The notes under the pieces were generated by a model. That model did no database searches. It saw only the letters and a program-made list of their open reading frames with translations, and was not told the DNA's origin. The position numbers and the translations under genes were made by a program. From Bradyrhizobium barranii subsp. barranii (GTDB lineage: Bacteria; Pseudomonadota; Alphaproteobacteria; Rhizobiales; Xanthobacteraceae): a stretch of DNA of 64,000 nt. Shown here one piece after another: positions 9,452 to 19,327 of the stretch. The stretch is taken from positions 868,001 through 932,000 of the forward strand of contig NZ_CP086136.1 in assembly GCF_017565645.3 (NCBI RefSeq), given 5' to 3'. The first letter of the stretch is position 1. Each line of letters starts with the position of its first letter.

Positions 9452-9477
9452 CCATCCAGACCTACGGAACGGACGAC

Positions 9478-9915
9478 ATGACGAAACTTTTCGCCACACG
9501 ATCGGCTTTGGTCGCGACGATGATAATGCTGGCGACCCCGGCCATCTCCGCGCAGCAGGACGACGGGGCGCCGCCGCCGCCGAAGCCCGGCAAGCCGATC
9601 AGTGCCGGCGAGGTGCTCTCGGGCGAATTGAACGCAATGAAGGTGCGCGACATCAAGAACGCCGGCAAGCGGATTGCGATGTACCAGATCACCTCGGAGC
9701 CGCGTCGACTGCCGGCGCCGAACGGGCTGTGCAATCTCGAGACCGGCCCTGAGACGTTCCAGCTCGTCACCTCGAGCGACGCGCAGGCCACGCAGCTGAA
9801 ATCGTTCGTCGGCAAGGCGATCTCGGTCAAGGTCGACGAAGTCGCCTGCGCCAGCGATCCCGGCCAGATGAGCGAAGCCGTGATCACGAAGTGGAGCTTG
9901 ATCAAGAAGCAGTAG
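9478..9915 (+). CDS. Small exported protein of unknown function
   Basis: 145 residues. A clear Sec signal (Lys, Arg, then a hydrophobic stretch LVATMIMLATPAISA) is cut near residue 25. A Pro-rich segment PPPPKPGKP follows, then a compact domain with two cysteines (GLCNLE and VACASD) that could form a disulphide in the periplasm. Function not recognised. It starts 26 bases after recR and might be read with it. Confidence 0.8.
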   Translation: MTKLFATRSALVATMIMLATPAISAQQDDGAPPPPKPGKPISAGEVLSGELNAMKVRDIKNAGKRIAMYQITSEPRRLPAPNGLCNLETGPETFQLVTSSDAQATQLKSFVGKAISVKVDEVACASDPGQMSEAVITKWSLIKKQ

Positions 9916-9939
9916 GGGGCGCGGCTCCAGCCGAGCTAC

Positions 9940-10030
9940 CGTAGGGTGGGCAAAGGCGCAAAGCGCCGTGCCCACCATTCTCCCGGCGACGATTCAGGTG
10001 GTGGGCACGCTTCGCTTTGCCCACCCTACG
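9940..10030. repeat. Intergenic palindromic repeat, family E (GTAGGGTGGGCAAAG)
   Basis: Outer arms are a perfect 16-base inverted repeat at 9940-9955 and 10015-10030 (CGTAGGGTGGGCAAAG and its complement). A second inverted repeat is nested inside (CGTGCCCACCA at 9967-9977 with TGGTGGGCACG at 9999-10009). It sits between two convergent genes and may act as a bidirectional transcription stop. Confidence 0.85.
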
Positions 10031-10057
10031 GCATCGCGGGCGTGGCGCGTGCCGAGT

Positions 10058-11422
10058 TTAAACCCTCACCGGCCCCAGCGCCTCAAAGTGCCCGCGCTTC
10101 TGCAGCCAGGCCAGTAGCACCAGGCTCGGGATCGCCACCAGCACGCAGATCACGAAGAACAGCGGCCAGCCCGTCGTGTCCGCCACGAAGCCCGCACTCG
10201 CTGACAGATATGTGCGCCCGACCGCCGCAAGCGCGGTGAGCAGCGCGTATTGCGTCGCCGTGTGCAGCGGATTCTGGCACAGCGCGGAGAGATAGGCGAC
10301 GAAGATCACGGTGCCGATGGCGCTGGTAAAGTTCTCGCAGGTGATGGCAAAGGCCAGCGCCCATTGGCTGGTGCCGACGAAGGCCAGCCAGGAGAAGGAG
10401 AGATTGGCGAGCGCCTGCACCACGCCGCCGATCCACAGGCTGGTCGCCAGCGAATAGCGCCGCGCGAGGAAGCCGCCGGCAAAGCCGCCGATCAGCGTTG
10501 CCGCGAGGCCGACGCCCTTCACGATCGCCGCGTAGTCGTTGCGGGAAAAGCCGAGGTCGATCACGAACGGCGCGGTCATCGTGCCAGAGAAGGCATCGGT
10601 GAACTTGAACAGCACGACGAAGGCGAGCGCGGCGAGCGCGTCCTTGCGCGACAGGAATTCCGAGAAGGCCCCGATCGCCGCGTGCAGCACGCGCGCGAGC
10701 GCCGTCTCGGTTTGTGTCGCGGCTTCCGCCTGCACCGATTGCTCGGGCTCGGTCGCGGCCAGCGCGGTGATCGTGCCGATCAGCACCATCGCCGCCATCA
10801 CCACATAGCCCCACATCCAGGCTGACGCACGCGGAATGCCGGTGCCCTCGAAGCCGGACACGATGAACAGCGCGCCCGCGGTCGAGACCAGCATGCCGAT
10901 GCGATAGGCCGCGACATAGGAAGCCATTCCGGCAGCCTGCTCGCTCTCCGGCAGGCTCTCGACGCGGAAGGCGTCGACCACGATGTCCTGCGTCGAGGAC
11001 GTCGTCGCGACCAGCAGCGCGCCGAGCGCGACGTAGAACGGCGAGCGCGCGGGATCGGTCAGCGCCAGCAGCAGGATCGCGATGATCAGCAATAGCTGCG
11101 AGAACAGCAGCCAGCCGCGCCGCCGCCCGAACGCGCGGGTGAACAGCGGCACATGCAGCGCATCCACCAGCGGCGCCCACAGGAATTTCAGCGTGTAGGG
11201 CGTGCCGACCAGCGCAAACAGCCCGATGGTCTTGAGGTCGACCCCGGCCTCGCGCATCCACACCAGGAGCGTCGAGCCCGACAGCGCCAGCGGCAGCCCG
11301 GACGAGAAGCCGAGGAACAGCACGATCAGCACCCGCGGTTGCAGGTACACGGCCAGGCCGTCGCGCCAGGAGGTGGGGGCCGTGTCGGGGCTGGCAGGGG
11401 AGGTCGCGTCGGGTGCGGTCAT
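10058..11422 (-). CDS. ampG: AmpG-type muropeptide permease (MFS)
   Basis: A 454-residue major-facilitator membrane protein with about 12 hydrophobic segments. The N-terminal half carries the AmpG pattern LFLGFSSGLPLALSGSTL (about residue 35), GTPYTLKFLWAPLVDAL and STQDIVVDAFRVE. AmpG proteins import anhydro-muropeptides for cell-wall recycling and in some bacteria supply the signal for beta-lactamase induction. No ampR or ampC lies nearby. The gene is flanked by repeat elements on both sides and is probably transcribed alone. Confidence 0.88.
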   Translation of the reverse strand: MTAPDATSPASPDTAPTSWRDGLAVYLQPRVLIVLFLGFSSGLPLALSGSTLLVWMREAGVDLKTIGLFALVGTPYTLKFLWAPLVDALHVPLFTRAFGRRRGWLLFSQLLLIIAILLLALTDPARSPFYVALGALLVATTSSTQDIVVDAFRVESLPESEQAAGMASYVAAYRIGMLVSTAGALFIVSGFEGTGIPRASAWMWGYVVMAAMVLIGTITALAATEPEQSVQAEAATQTETALARVLHAAIGAFSEFLSRKDALAALAFVVLFKFTDAFSGTMTAPFVIDLGFSRNDYAAIVKGVGLAATLIGGFAGGFLARRYSLATSLWIGGVVQALANLSFSWLAFVGTSQWALAFAITCENFTSAIGTVIFVAYLSALCQNPLHTATQYALLTALAAVGRTYLSASAGFVADTTGWPLFFVICVLVAIPSLVLLAWLQKRGHFEALGPVRV

Positions 11423-11469
11423 GGGGAGGTGTTAGCAGATTCTGGGTGCGCTGCCTCTGCCACAAAACT

Positions 11470-11555
11470 CGTCATGCCCGGGCTCGTCCCGGGCATCCAC
11501 GTTCTTGGTGTCGCTGAAGAGATCGTGGATGGCCGGGACGAGCCCGGCCATGACG
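11470..11555. repeat. Intergenic palindromic repeat, family A
   Basis: Two hairpins in tandem, CGTCATGCCCGGG...CCCGGGCATCCACG and CGTGGATGGCCGGG...CCCGGCCATGACG, whose outer ends also pair. It is close in layout to the copies at 20362-20447 and 22519-22607. Located between the rmuC stop codon and the ampG start. Confidence 0.88.
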
Positions 11556-11563
11556 AAACGGAG

Positions 11564-12763
11564 TCACTCCCCCGCCTGGAGCTTCCTCGGGAACAGGTCC
11601 GCGGCACCGGTTGCCACCAGATGCGGCCCCTCCGGTGCATCGGTCTTGCTGAAATCGAGCTCCTCGATTCGCCCCGCGCGCTTCTCGATCTTGTCGGCGG
11701 AGATCAGCACCTGCCGCACGTCCTCGTTGGCGTCGGCAAAATGCTTCTGCAATTTCAGCACGCGGTCGCGCAGGCGTCCCAAATCGTCGCCGAGCTTGAT
11801 CACCTCGGTGCGGATCTGGTCGGCGGCGTCGCGCATGCGCGCGTCCTTCATGATCTGCTGCATCACCTGGATCGCGAGCATCAAGAGCGAGGGCGACACC
11901 AGCACGACACGGGCGCGATAGGCCTTCTGGATCACGTCGTCGAAACCGTCATGGATTTCCGCATAGACGGATTCCGACGGCACGAACATCAGCGCCATCT
12001 CCTGGGTCTCGCCGGCGACGAGATATTTGTCGGCGATGTCGCTGACATGCTTCATCACGTCGCCGCGCAGCCGCTGCGTGGCGATGCGCTTCTCCTCGTC
12101 GGTGCGGGCGTCGTGCAGCGCGGTCATCGCCTCCAGCGGAAACTTTGCGTCGATGCAGAGCGGCCGCTGGTCGGGCAGGAACACCACGCAATCAGGCCGC
12201 TTTCCCGTCGAGAGCGTGAACTGGAACTCGTAGGCGCCCTTCGGCAAGCCGTCCTGGACGATCGCCTCCATCCGCGCCTGGCCGAAGGCGCCGCGCGACT
12301 GCTTGTTGGCGAGCACGTCGCGCAGGGTGGTCACCTGCGTGGTGAGGTCGGTCAGGTTCTTGTGCGCGTTGTCGATGATGCCGAGCCGCTCGTGCAGGGC
12401 GCGCAGGCTCTCCATGGTGTTGCGCGTCGAGTGTTCCATGGACTGGCCGACTCGATGGGTCACCGAATCCAGCCGCTCGTTGACCGCGCGCGCCATGTCG
12501 GCCTGGCGGCCGGCCAGCGCCTGGGTCATGGCGTCGGCTCGGCCGGCAGCTTCGCTCTGGGCGTGCAGTACCTGGCTGAGGCGCTCCTCGAGCTCGTCGG
12601 CGCGGATGGCATTGGCCATGGCGAGTTCCGCGCCGCGCCGCCCGGATCGCGCGATCACGACCGCGATCACCACCAGCAGGATGACGACGAGGGCGCCGAA
12701 GCCGATCAGCGCATCGATGGTGCGGACCGGCCAGTCGCCAGCCAGGAAAATGATCTCGTTCAT
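11564..12763 (-). CDS. rmuC: DNA recombination protein RmuC-like
   Basis: 399 residues from the chosen ATG at 12763. An N-terminal membrane segment (about residues 18-40, DALIGFGALVVILLVVIAVV) is followed by a long coiled coil (about 50-150). Then comes the RmuC nuclease-like core with GAYEFQFTL, DCVVFLP and the conserved CIDAKFPLEAM. RmuC limits certain DNA rearrangements in E. coli, and the fold resembles restriction endonucleases. The open frame extends upstream past 13300 but overlaps the divergent def gene there, so the later start is preferred. Confidence 0.93.
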   Translation of the reverse strand: MNEIIFLAGDWPVRTIDALIGFGALVVILLVVIAVVIARSGRRGAELAMANAIRADELEERLSQVLHAQSEAAGRADAMTQALAGRQADMARAVNERLDSVTHRVGQSMEHSTRNTMESLRALHERLGIIDNAHKNLTDLTTQVTTLRDVLANKQSRGAFGQARMEAIVQDGLPKGAYEFQFTLSTGKRPDCVVFLPDQRPLCIDAKFPLEAMTALHDARTDEEKRIATQRLRGDVMKHVSDIADKYLVAGETQEMALMFVPSESVYAEIHDGFDDVIQKAYRARVVLVSPSLLMLAIQVMQQIMKDARMRDAADQIRTEVIKLGDDLGRLRDRVLKLQKHFADANEDVRQVLISADKIEKRAGRIEELDFSKTDAPEGPHLVATGAADLFPRKLQAGE

Positions 12764-12819
12764 GGCGGCCCTTGTAGCCGATTCGACACCCTCCGCGAAC
12801 GAATAGCGAACGCTTATGG

Positions 12820-12882
12820 TTAATAGCCCCCTAATTTTTATGGTTAACGAAACCTGAAGTTTTATGGTTAGCGGAGGGTTAA
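12820..12882. promoter_or_regulatory. Cluster of three CtrA-like half-site pairs
   Basis: Three motifs close to TTAA-N7-TTAA lie in the divergent rmuC/def region: TTAA-N7-CTAA (12820-12834), TTAA-N7-TGAA (12844-12858) and TTAG-N7-TTAA (12868-12882). They are spaced exactly 24 bases apart and each left half follows ATGG. CtrA is the cell-cycle regulator of alphaproteobacteria. The sites are imperfect, so this is a candidate only. Confidence 0.45.
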
Positions 12883-12934
12883 CGGAGTTCCTCGCCGCAT
12901 TGACCGCATCCGGCATGCGGCTTAAATCGCGGCC

Positions 12935-13459
12935 ATGGCCCTCAGAGAAATCATCATCCTGCCCGACAAGCAGCTGCGTCTGGTCTCCAAGCCGATCGAG
13001 AAGGTCACGACGGAGATCCGCAAGCTTGCCGACGACATGTTCGAGACCATGTACGACGCGCCCGGCATCGGGCTCGCGGCGATCCAGATCGCGCAGCCCT
13101 TGCGGCTGATCACCATGGACCTCGCCAAGCCTGACCCGGACGGCGAGACAAAGCCGGAGCCGCGTGTCTTCATCAACCCTGAAATTATCGCCTTCTCCGA
13201 GGATCTGTCGGTCTACGAGGAAGGCTGCCTCTCGATCCCCGAATATTACGAGGAGGTCGAAAGGCCTGCGAAGGTGCGCGTGCGCTTCACCGACCTCGAC
13301 GGCAAGGTGCACGAGGAGGATGCCGAAGGCCTCTACGCCACCTGCATCCAGCACGAGATCGACCATCTCAACGGCGTGCTGTTCGTCGACTATCTCTCAA
13401 AGCTCAAGCGCGACCGCGTGATCAAGAAGTTCGAGAAAGCCGCCAAGCGCGCGGAGTAA
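12935..13459 (+). CDS. def: Peptide deformylase
   Basis: Removes the N-formyl group from nascent proteins. 174 residues with all three metalloenzyme motifs intact: GIGLAAIQI (about residue 43), EGCLSIP with the metal-binding cysteine (about 97), and QHEIDHLNG with both metal histidines (about 139). Read divergently from rmuC and followed by fmt, its functional partner, with one repeat element between. Confidence 0.98.
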   Translation: MALREIIILPDKQLRLVSKPIEKVTTEIRKLADDMFETMYDAPGIGLAAIQIAQPLRLITMDLAKPDPDGETKPEPRVFINPEIIAFSEDLSVYEEGCLSIPEYYEEVERPAKVRVRFTDLDGKVHEEDAEGLYATCIQHEIDHLNGVLFVDYLSKLKRDRVIKKFEKAAKRAE

Positions 13460-13500
13460 GTCATTTGTAAGCACCGGTGCTGCCGCGAACTCCCATGCGC

Positions 13501-13646
13501 TCCCTCCCCCCTTGCGGGGGAGGGCGGGGGAGAGGGGTAGCCCAGGCGGAAGTCTAACCGGGGCGAAGAACTGGTCCGCGCTCATACCGAGAGAGCGCGT
13601 CGTGTGGCACCCCTCTCCCTAGCCCTCCCCCGCAAGGGGGGAGGGA
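13501..13646. repeat. Intergenic palindromic repeat, family D (CCCTCCCCC type)
   Basis: Left arm TCCCTCCCCCCTTGCGGGGG with AGGGCGGGGGAGAGGGGT, and a near-complementary right arm from 13609 to 13646. Each arm contains its own short hairpin. A related copy lies at 17397-17535. It fills the gap between def and fmt. Confidence 0.82.
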
Positions 13647-13664
13647 ACATACCGAGTCCTTGTC

Positions 13665-14588
13665 ATGCCCCTCCGCCTCATCTTCATGGGCACGCCCGAT
13701 TTCTCCGTGCCGACGCTGCTTGAGCTGGTCTCGCACGGCCACGAGATCGCGGCGGTCTATACCCGTGCGCCCAAGCCCGGCGGGCGGCGCGGTCTGCAAT
13801 TGCAGCCGACCCCGGTCGAGGAAGCCGCGCGAAAGCTCGGCGTTCCCGTGCTGACGCCGAAGTCGCTGAAGACGCCCGAAGCGCTCGACGAGTTTCGCGC
13901 CTTCGACGCCGATGCCGCCGTCGTCGTCGCCTACGGCATGATCCTGCCGCAGGCGATCCTCGATGCGCCGAAGCTCGGCTGTTACAATCTGCACGCCTCG
14001 CTGCTGCCGCGCTGGCGCGGCGCCGCGCCGATCAACCGTGCCATCATGGAGGGCGACGCCGAGAGCGGCGTCATGGTGATGAAGATGGATGTCGGCCTCG
14101 ACACCGGCGACGTCGCCATGGCCGAGCGTCTTGCGATCACGGACAACATGACCGCGGTCGATCTGCATGACCGTCTCTCCCGGCTCGGCGCCGATCTGAT
14201 GGTGCGCGCGATGGCCGCGCTCGCCCGCGGCGGGCTCCAGCTCAAGAAGCAGAGCGAGGATGGCGTCACCTACGCCGCCAAGATCGACAAGGCCGAAGCG
14301 CGGATCGACTGGACCAGGCCTGCGCGCGCCGTGCTGCGCCACATCCACGGCCTGTCGCCGTTTCCCGGCGCCTGGGCCGAGCTCGAGAATGCGCGCGTAA
14401 AAATCCTGCGCTGCGAGCTGGCGAAGGGCTCCGGTGCACCCGGCGAGGTGCTCGACGACCAGCTCACGATTGCCTGCGGCGAGGGCGCGATCCGCATCCT
14501 CCAGCTCCAGCGCGAGGGCAAGGCGCGGATGCAGGCCACGGACTTCCTGCGCGGCGTGCCTGTGAAGCCGCCGATGCGGCTGGCCTGA
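13665..14588 (+). CDS. fmt: Methionyl-tRNA formyltransferase
   Basis: Formylates initiator Met-tRNA, producing the group that the upstream def product removes. 307 residues. The N-terminal domain starts with [16 protein letters not shown] and holds the folate-site motif [15 protein letters not shown] with the catalytic asparagine/histidine/aspartate set (about residues 108-145). The C-terminal OB-like domain begins near 210. The stop TGA shares one base with the truA start (TGATG), so truA is translationally coupled. Confidence 0.98.
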   Translation: MPLRLIFMGTPDFSVPTLLELVSHGHEIAAVYTRAPKPGGRRGLQLQPTPVEEAARKLGVPVLTPKSLKTPEALDEFRAFDADAAVVVAYGMILPQAILDAPKLGCYNLHASLLPRWRGAAPINRAIMEGDAESGVMVMKMDVGLDTGDVAMAERLAITDNMTAVDLHDRLSRLGADLMVRAMAALARGGLQLKKQSEDGVTYAAKIDKAEARIDWTRPARAVLRHIHGLSPFPGAWAELENARVKILRCELAKGSGAPGEVLDDQLTIACGEGAIRILQLQREGKARMQATDFLRGVPVKPPMRLA

Positions 14589-15325
14589 TGTCCCGCTACA
14601 AGCTCACCATCGAATATGACGGCGCGCCGTTCTTCGGCTGGCAGGTGCAGGACGCGCTGCCTTCCGTGCAGGGCGCGCTCGAAGCGGCGGTGAAGGCGAT
14701 GACCGGCGCGGATCTGCGCGTGCACGGTGCGGGCCGCACCGATGCCGGCGTGCATGCGCGCGGCCAGGTCGCGCATGTCGACATCGAGAAGCAGTTTCCG
14801 CCGGGCCGTTTTCGCGACGGGTTGAATGCGCATCTGCGCCCGCATCCGATCGCGGTGTTGGAGGCCGAGATCGTCCCTGACACCTTCGAGGCACGCTTCT
14901 CGGCCGTGAAGCGGCACTACCGCTACCGCGTCGTCAACACCCGCGCCAATCTCGCGCTCGATATCGGCCACGCCTGGCGCGTGCCGCGCCGGCTCGATGC
15001 CGATGCGATGCATGCGGCGGCACAACGCCTGCTTGGCAAGCACGACTTCACGACGTTTCGCGACACCGAGTGCCAGGCCAAGTCACCGGAGAAAACGCTC
15101 GACCAGCTCGACGTGCTGTGCGACGGCCGCGAGATCACGATTCTTACCTCGGCGCGCTCCTTCCTGCACAGCCAGGTGCGCTCGATGGTGGGATCGTTGG
15201 TCTGGGTCGGCGAGGGCCGCTGGACCGCGGACGATCTCTCCGCAGCGCTCGAAGCCCGCAACCGTGCGGCCTGCGGCATCGTCGCGCCGCCTGACGGGCT
15301 GTATCTGATGAAGGTGGATTATTGA
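14588..15325 (+). CDS. truA: tRNA pseudouridine(38-40) synthase
   Basis: Makes pseudouridine at positions 38-40 of the tRNA anticodon arm. 245 residues, the usual bacterial length. It starts with [16 protein letters not shown] and has the catalytic aspartate in [17 protein letters not shown] (about residue 52). Other family segments are [14 protein letters not shown] (read as [15 protein letters not shown]) and GLYLMKVDY at the end. Coupled to fmt by a one-base overlap. Confidence 0.98.
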   Translation: MSRYKLTIEYDGAPFFGWQVQDALPSVQGALEAAVKAMTGADLRVHGAGRTDAGVHARGQVAHVDIEKQFPPGRFRDGLNAHLRPHPIAVLEAEIVPDTFEARFSAVKRHYRYRVVNTRANLALDIGHAWRVPRRLDADAMHAAAQRLLGKHDFTTFRDTECQAKSPEKTLDQLDVLCDGREITILTSARSFLHSQVRSMVGSLVWVGEGRWTADDLSAALEARNRAACGIVAPPDGLYLMKVDY

Positions 15326-15371
15326 GGAGCGCATCAGTGCGGAGAGCGCCCGCTCTCGCCGCGCCCACTGC

Positions 15372-15476
15372 TGTCATGCCCCGGCTTGACCGGGGCATCC
15401 AGTACGCCGCGGCTTCTCGGTTCAATCACTGCTGTCTCTGGAATACTGGATCGCCCGATCGAGTCGGGCGATGACA
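15372..15476. repeat. Intergenic palindromic repeat, family B
   Basis: Left hairpin TGTCATGCCCCGGCTTGACC with GGGGCATCCAGTA, right hairpin TGGATCGCCCGATCGAGTCG with GGCGATGACAG. The inner TCCAGTA and TACTGGA and the outer TGTCAT and ATGACA also pair. It lies between the convergent genes truA and dapE, where a bidirectional stop would be useful. Confidence 0.82.
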
Positions 15477-15502
15477 GCGGCGTGCTGGGTGAGGGCGACG
15501 CC

Positions 15503-16669
15503 CTACCCAAAATACCGCGTCAGTATCCCCCGATACACCTGCGTCAATCTCTCCAAATCCACCACCGGCACGCGCTCGTCGACCTGGTGCATGGTCTGGC
15601 CGACCAAGCCGAACTCGATCACTGGGCAATAGCTCGAGATGAAGCGCGCATCCGAGGTGCCGCCTGAGGTCGACAGCTCCGGCTTGCGGCCCGTCACCTC
15701 TTCGATCGCCGACACCGCAAGATCGGTGAACGGGCCGGGCTTGGTCACGAACACATTCGAGTTCGAGGGCTCCCAGACGATGCGAGCCTTGATGCGGTTG
15801 CCGCAGGCTTTCGTCAGGCGCGTCTCGACCAGCTCGCGCAAGGATGCCTGGGTGTGGTTGTCATTGTAGCGGATGTTGAATTTTGCGCGGGCCTCGCCGG
15901 GGATGACGTTGTTGGCCTTGTTGCCGACGTCCACCGAGGTGAATTCGAGATTGGAGGCCTGGAATTGCGCGCTGCCATGGTCGAGCGGCTCGTCACTGAT
16001 CGCCACGATCAGCCGCGAGATATCAGGCACCGGATTGGATGCACGGTGCGGATAGGCGACATGGCCCTGCACGCCGTCGACGTAGAGCGTGCCGGATTGC
16101 GAGCCGCGGCGGCCGACCTTGATGGTGTCGCCGAGCGTCTCGACGTTGGAGGGCTCGCCGAGCACGCAATGGTCGAACTTTTCGCCGCGCTCCGCGGCCC
16201 ATTTCAGCAACTTGATGGTGCCGTTGATGGAGACGTCTTCCTCGTCGCCCGTGATCAGGAATGAGATCGAGCCCTTTCCATCGGCGCGCGGCGTGCCGCC
16301 ATTGGCGGCGAGATGCTCGAGCACGGCTGCCACCGAGCAGGCGATCCCGCCCTTCATGTCGACCGCGCCGCGGCCGTGCAGAAAGCCGTCCTTCACCTCG
16401 CCCGAGAACGCGCCGACGCTCCAGGCGTTCTCGTCGCCGGGTGGCACCACGTCGGTGTGGCCGGCGAAGGTGATGTGCGGGCCTTCAGTGCCGATCCGCG
16501 CATAGAGATTGTCGACGTCGGCGGTGTCGGGTTCGGAGAAGGTCACGCGGTGGCAAGTGAAGCCGGCAGCGTTGAGGGCTTTCTCAAGCACGCCCAACGC
16601 ACCGGCATCGGCCGGAGTTACCGAGGGGCAGCGGATGAGATCGCGGGCAATCGAGAGAGCATCGGTCAT
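15503..16669 (-). CDS. dapE: Succinyl-diaminopimelate desuccinylase
   Basis: Cleaves N-succinyl-LL-diaminopimelate in lysine and peptidoglycan precursor synthesis. 388 residues of the M20 metallopeptidase fold. Zinc ligands and catalytic residues appear in [12 protein letters not shown] (about residue 66), [10 protein letters not shown] (about 98) and [12 protein letters not shown] (about 135). A C-terminal histidine lies in [12 protein letters not shown]. The start overlaps the stop of the upstream DUF805 gene by four bases. dapD, the preceding step's enzyme, lies just upstream on the same strand. Confidence 0.97.
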   Translation of the reverse strand: MTDALSIARDLIRCPSVTPADAGALGVLEKALNAAGFTCHRVTFSEPDTADVDNLYARIGTEGPHITFAGHTDVVPPGDENAWSVGAFSGEVKDGFLHGRGAVDMKGGIACSVAAVLEHLAANGGTPRADGKGSISFLITGDEEDVSINGTIKLLKWAAERGEKFDHCVLGEPSNVETLGDTIKVGRRGSQSGTLYVDGVQGHVAYPHRASNPVPDISRLIVAISDEPLDHGSAQFQASNLEFTSVDVGNKANNVIPGEARAKFNIRYNDNHTQASLRELVETRLTKACGNRIKARIVWEPSNSNVFVTKPGPFTDLAVSAIEEVTGRKPELSTSGGTSDARFISSYCPVIEFGLVGQTMHQVDERVPVVDLERLTQVYRGILTRYFG

Positions 16670-17304
16670 GCGCTCCGCTTAACATGCATGCCGCCGGGTG
16701 GGCTAGCGCTGGGCGGCACCAATTCGAGCTCGCGTTGCTGGTCCCAGCTTTTTGCAGGGGACGAGCCGTCCTCGGTCTTGGCCAATGGATCAGGACCGAA
16801 CCGGTTATCGCCGGCGCTGCCTGATACGATGAACATCTCGACAAACCCCCACAGCCACAGGATGGACGCGACCAGCCAGAACGGAAGCATCCAGGTGGAG
16901 TTCGGCAGCAGGTCCGAGAACTGGTTGTACAGGCCGGGCAGGAAGAAGAACGGAACGAGCCACCAGCCACTCCTGTCGCGATCATGCAGCCGCTTGATCG
17001 CAGTCGCGAGATAGATCCAGAGGAACAGCGACAAGCCGAACGCCTTCAGGATCAGGTTCGTGCGATCAACGGGCGCCAGCGAGCGATAGGCCCGGGGATC
17101 GACCAGCTTGAAGAGGTCGTCGAGGCCGAAGTCGAAATCGAGTTTCAGGGATAGCATCAACGCCCCCTCGGCGTTGATGAGGTGGATCACCTGACCGATC
17201 ACGCCGAGCAGGGCCGCCAGCAGCGCGACGATGAGCAGCGCCTGCCACAGCAAAGCGCGGTTGATGCGGCCGTCGAAGCGGAAGAGGTACCAGGTCCAGT
17301 CCAT
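16666..17304 (-). CDS. DUF805 membrane protein
   Basis: 212 residues from the ATG at 17304. It starts [20 protein letters not shown], the usual opening of the DUF805 family, and carries the family signature [15 protein letters not shown] (about residue 115). About four hydrophobic segments are present, the last two separated by a short loop. Function unknown. It lies between dapD and dapE, and its stop overlaps the dapE start by four bases, so it is co-expressed with lysine biosynthesis genes. The frame is open 31 codons further upstream, but that part is unlike the family. Confidence 0.88.
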   Translation of the reverse strand: MDWTWYLFRFDGRINRALLWQALLIVALLAALLGVIGQVIHLINAEGALMLSLKLDFDFGLDDLFKLVDPRAYRSLAPVDRTNLILKAFGLSLFLWIYLATAIKRLHDRDRSGWWLVPFFFLPGLYNQFSDLLPNSTWMLPFWLVASILWLWGFVEMFIVSGSAGDNRFGPDPLAKTEDGSSPAKSWDQQRELELVPPSASPPGGMHVKRSA

Positions 17305-17396
17305 GGCGAAGGTTCCGGGCAGCGGAGGCCGTCCGGTGATTGGTCGCGATGGGGAGAAGGAGGGTTCGATAGGAAAGCCGCCGCGGGCTCGCTTCA

Positions 17397-17535
17397 CCTC
17401 GCCCCGCTTGCGGGGAGAGGTCGGATCGCTCTTGCGATCCGGGTGAGGGGGTACCGGTCTCTCGAATATCTCGCGTGTGGAGAGAGGCCCCTCACCCCAA
17501 CCCTCTCCCCGTAAGAACGGGGAGAGGGAGAGGAG
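17397..17535. repeat. Intergenic palindromic repeat, family D
   Basis: CCTCGCCCCGCTTGCGGGGA at the left, with an inner hairpin GGATCGCTCTTGCGATCC, and CCTCTCCCCGTAAGAACGGG with GAGAGG at the right. It is related to the element at 13501-13646. Located immediately after the dapD stop codon. Confidence 0.8.
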
Positions 17536-17541
17536 AGAGTC

Positions 17542-18387
17542 TTAATCCCGCAGCAGCTCGTTGATGCTGGTCTTCGAGCGCGTGCGCTCGTCGACGCGCT
17601 TGACGATCACGGCGCAGGCCGTGCTCGGGCCGATCTGGCCGTTCTTCATCGGCTTGCCGGGCAGCGCGCCGGGCACGACCACCGAATATTCCGGCACTTC
17701 GCCGATGAAGATCTCGCCGGTCTCGCGGTCGACGATCTTGGTGGAGGCGCCCAGGAACACGCCCATGGCGAGCACCGCGCCCTTGCGCACGATCACGCCT
17801 TCGGCGACTTCCGAGCGCGCGCCGATGAAGCAATCGTCCTCGATGATCACGGGCTCGGCCTGCAGCGGCTCGAGCACGCCGCCGATGCCGGCGCCGCCGG
17901 AGATGTGCACGCGCTTGCCGATCTGCGCGCAGGAGCCGACGGTCGCCCAGGTGTCGACCATGGTGCTCTCATCGACATAGGCGCCGAGATTGACGAAGGA
18001 CGGCATCAGCACGACGTTCTTGGCAATGAAGGCCGAGCGGCGCACGACCGAACCCGGCACCGCGCGAAAGCCGGCATCGCGAAAACGGTTCTCGCCCCAG
18101 CCCTCGAACTTCGAGGGCACCTTGTCCCACCAGGTCGCCTTGCCGGAACCGCCGGGAATGACACCCATGTCGTTGAGGCGGAAGGACAGCAGCACGGCCT
18201 TCTTCAGCCATTGATTGACCTTCCACTTGCCATCGGCCCCGCGCTCGGCGACGCGGGCCTCGCCCTTGTCCAGAATCTCCAGCGCCTGGTCCACGGCCTC
18301 GCGCACCTCGCCCTTGGTCGAGGTCGAGATGCCGTCACGCGCGTCGAAGGCGCTGTTGATGGTGGATTCGAGGGCGGACAGGGACAT
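17542..18387 (-). CDS. dapD: 2,3,4,5-tetrahydropyridine-2,6-dicarboxylate N-succinyltransferase
   Basis: Succinylates tetrahydrodipicolinate on the lysine/meso-DAP route. 281 residues. An N-terminal helical part is followed by a left-handed beta-helix built of hexapeptides (about residues 105-230), with the family segments [20 protein letters not shown] and [20 protein letters not shown]. Same strand as dapE. Confidence 0.98.
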   Translation of the reverse strand: MSLSALESTINSAFDARDGISTSTKGEVREAVDQALEILDKGEARVAERGADGKWKVNQWLKKAVLLSFRLNDMGVIPGGSGKATWWDKVPSKFEGWGENRFRDAGFRAVPGSVVRRSAFIAKNVVLMPSFVNLGAYVDESTMVDTWATVGSCAQIGKRVHISGGAGIGGVLEPLQAEPVIIEDDCFIGARSEVAEGVIVRKGAVLAMGVFLGASTKIVDRETGEIFIGEVPEYSVVVPGALPGKPMKNGQIGPSTACAVIVKRVDERTRSKTSINELLRD

Positions 18388-18470
18388 CGGGATTTCCTCT
18401 GGGAAATGAGAATTTTGACGGATTGGGGCGCTTTTTCGGGATTTGGCGGGGAGGAGTCAAGGCATACTCC

Positions 18471-18619
18471 GCCGTCGTCCCGGGGCGCGCGAAGCGCGAG
18501 CCCGGGACCCACGGCCATGGGCAGTCATTTGGCGAGGATTCGGAGTTATCGATCTCGCGCCACAACCACTCCCCGTGGTTATGGGTCCCGGGCTCGCTTC
18601 GCGCCCCGGGACGACGGCG
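18471..18619. repeat. Intergenic palindromic repeat, family C
   Basis: Long imperfect palindrome. The left arm CCGTCGTCCCGGGGCGCGCG...CCCGGGACCCA complements the right arm TGGGTCCCGGGCTCGCTTCG...CCCCGGGACGACGG, with a spacer of about 75 bases. It sits between the dapD start and the HAD gene stop. Confidence 0.82.
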
Positions 18620-18620
18620 G

Positions 18621-19313
18621 CTATTTGGGCGACAGCTTGCCCAAAAACCCCGTCAGGTCATCCGTGACGTGGTCGACATGGGGCGCGTCCCGGCCCTCCA
18701 GTTCCCAGTCCTCCCGCACCACTTCCTTGGTGCCGTCAGGCACCACAAGCACGGTGGTCATGCCGAGCGCGTGCGGGACGGTGAGGTTGCGGGCGAGGTC
18801 CTCGAACATCGCGGCCTTGGTCGGATCGACCGCATGGTCGGCGAGGAATTTTTGATAGGTCAGCGGCGACGGCTTCGGCTCGAACCCGGCGGCGATGATG
18901 TCGAACACGCCGTCGAAATGCGTTGCCAGGCCGAGCCGCGCCAGCACGGCATCGACATGGTCGACCGAGCCGTTGGTCAGGATCAGCTTGCGCCCCGACA
19001 GTTTTGCGATGGCCTCGCCGAGCGCCGGGTTCGGCTCCAGCGGCGAGTGGTCGATCTTGTGGACGTAGGCGAGGTAGTCGTCGGCGTGCACGCCGTGCAG
19101 GGTCATCATGCCGCGCATGGTGGTGCCGAAGCGCTGATAATAATCCTTCTGGATCTTGCGCGCTTCCTCCGGATCGACGTTCAGCCAGTTGCAGACGAAC
19201 TCGCCGATCCGCGCGTCGACCTGCTGCCACAGATTGACGTGATGCGGGTAGAGCGTGTTGTCGAGGTCGAACACCCAGGTGTCGACATGGGCAAAGGTGC
19301 GGGGTGGATTCAT
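18621..19313 (-). CDS. HAD-superfamily pyrimidine 5'-nucleotidase
   Basis: 230 residues from the ATG at 19313. Motif I WVFDLDNTLYP has the nucleophile and acid aspartates (about residues 16-18). Motif II threonine is in KLILTNGS, motif III lysine near KPSPLTYQKF, and motif IV in AAMFEDLARNL. This pattern matches the Sdt1/PPN-type pyrimidine 5'-nucleotidases common in alphaproteobacteria. The frame is open upstream into the neighbouring gene but the family begins here. Substrate by family only. Confidence 0.9.
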   Translation of the reverse strand: MNPPRTFAHVDTWVFDLDNTLYPHHVNLWQQVDARIGEFVCNWLNVDPEEARKIQKDYYQRFGTTMRGMMTLHGVHADDYLAYVHKIDHSPLEPNPALGEAIAKLSGRKLILTNGSVDHVDAVLARLGLATHFDGVFDIIAAGFEPKPSPLTYQKFLADHAVDPTKAAMFEDLARNLTVPHALGMTTVLVVPDGTKEVVREDWELEGRDAPHVDHVTDDLTGFLGKLSPK

Positions 19314-19327
19314 CACTGGTCTCTCAA

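Noticed and set aside
12780..12784. GATTC (GANTC) methylation site as a regulatory element on its own
   Set aside because: Expected by chance about every 256 bases; only mentioned as context for the CtrA-like array.
11153..12823. 556-codon plus-strand frame across ampG and rmuC
   Set aside because: Antisense shadow; both minus-strand genes have clear family motifs.
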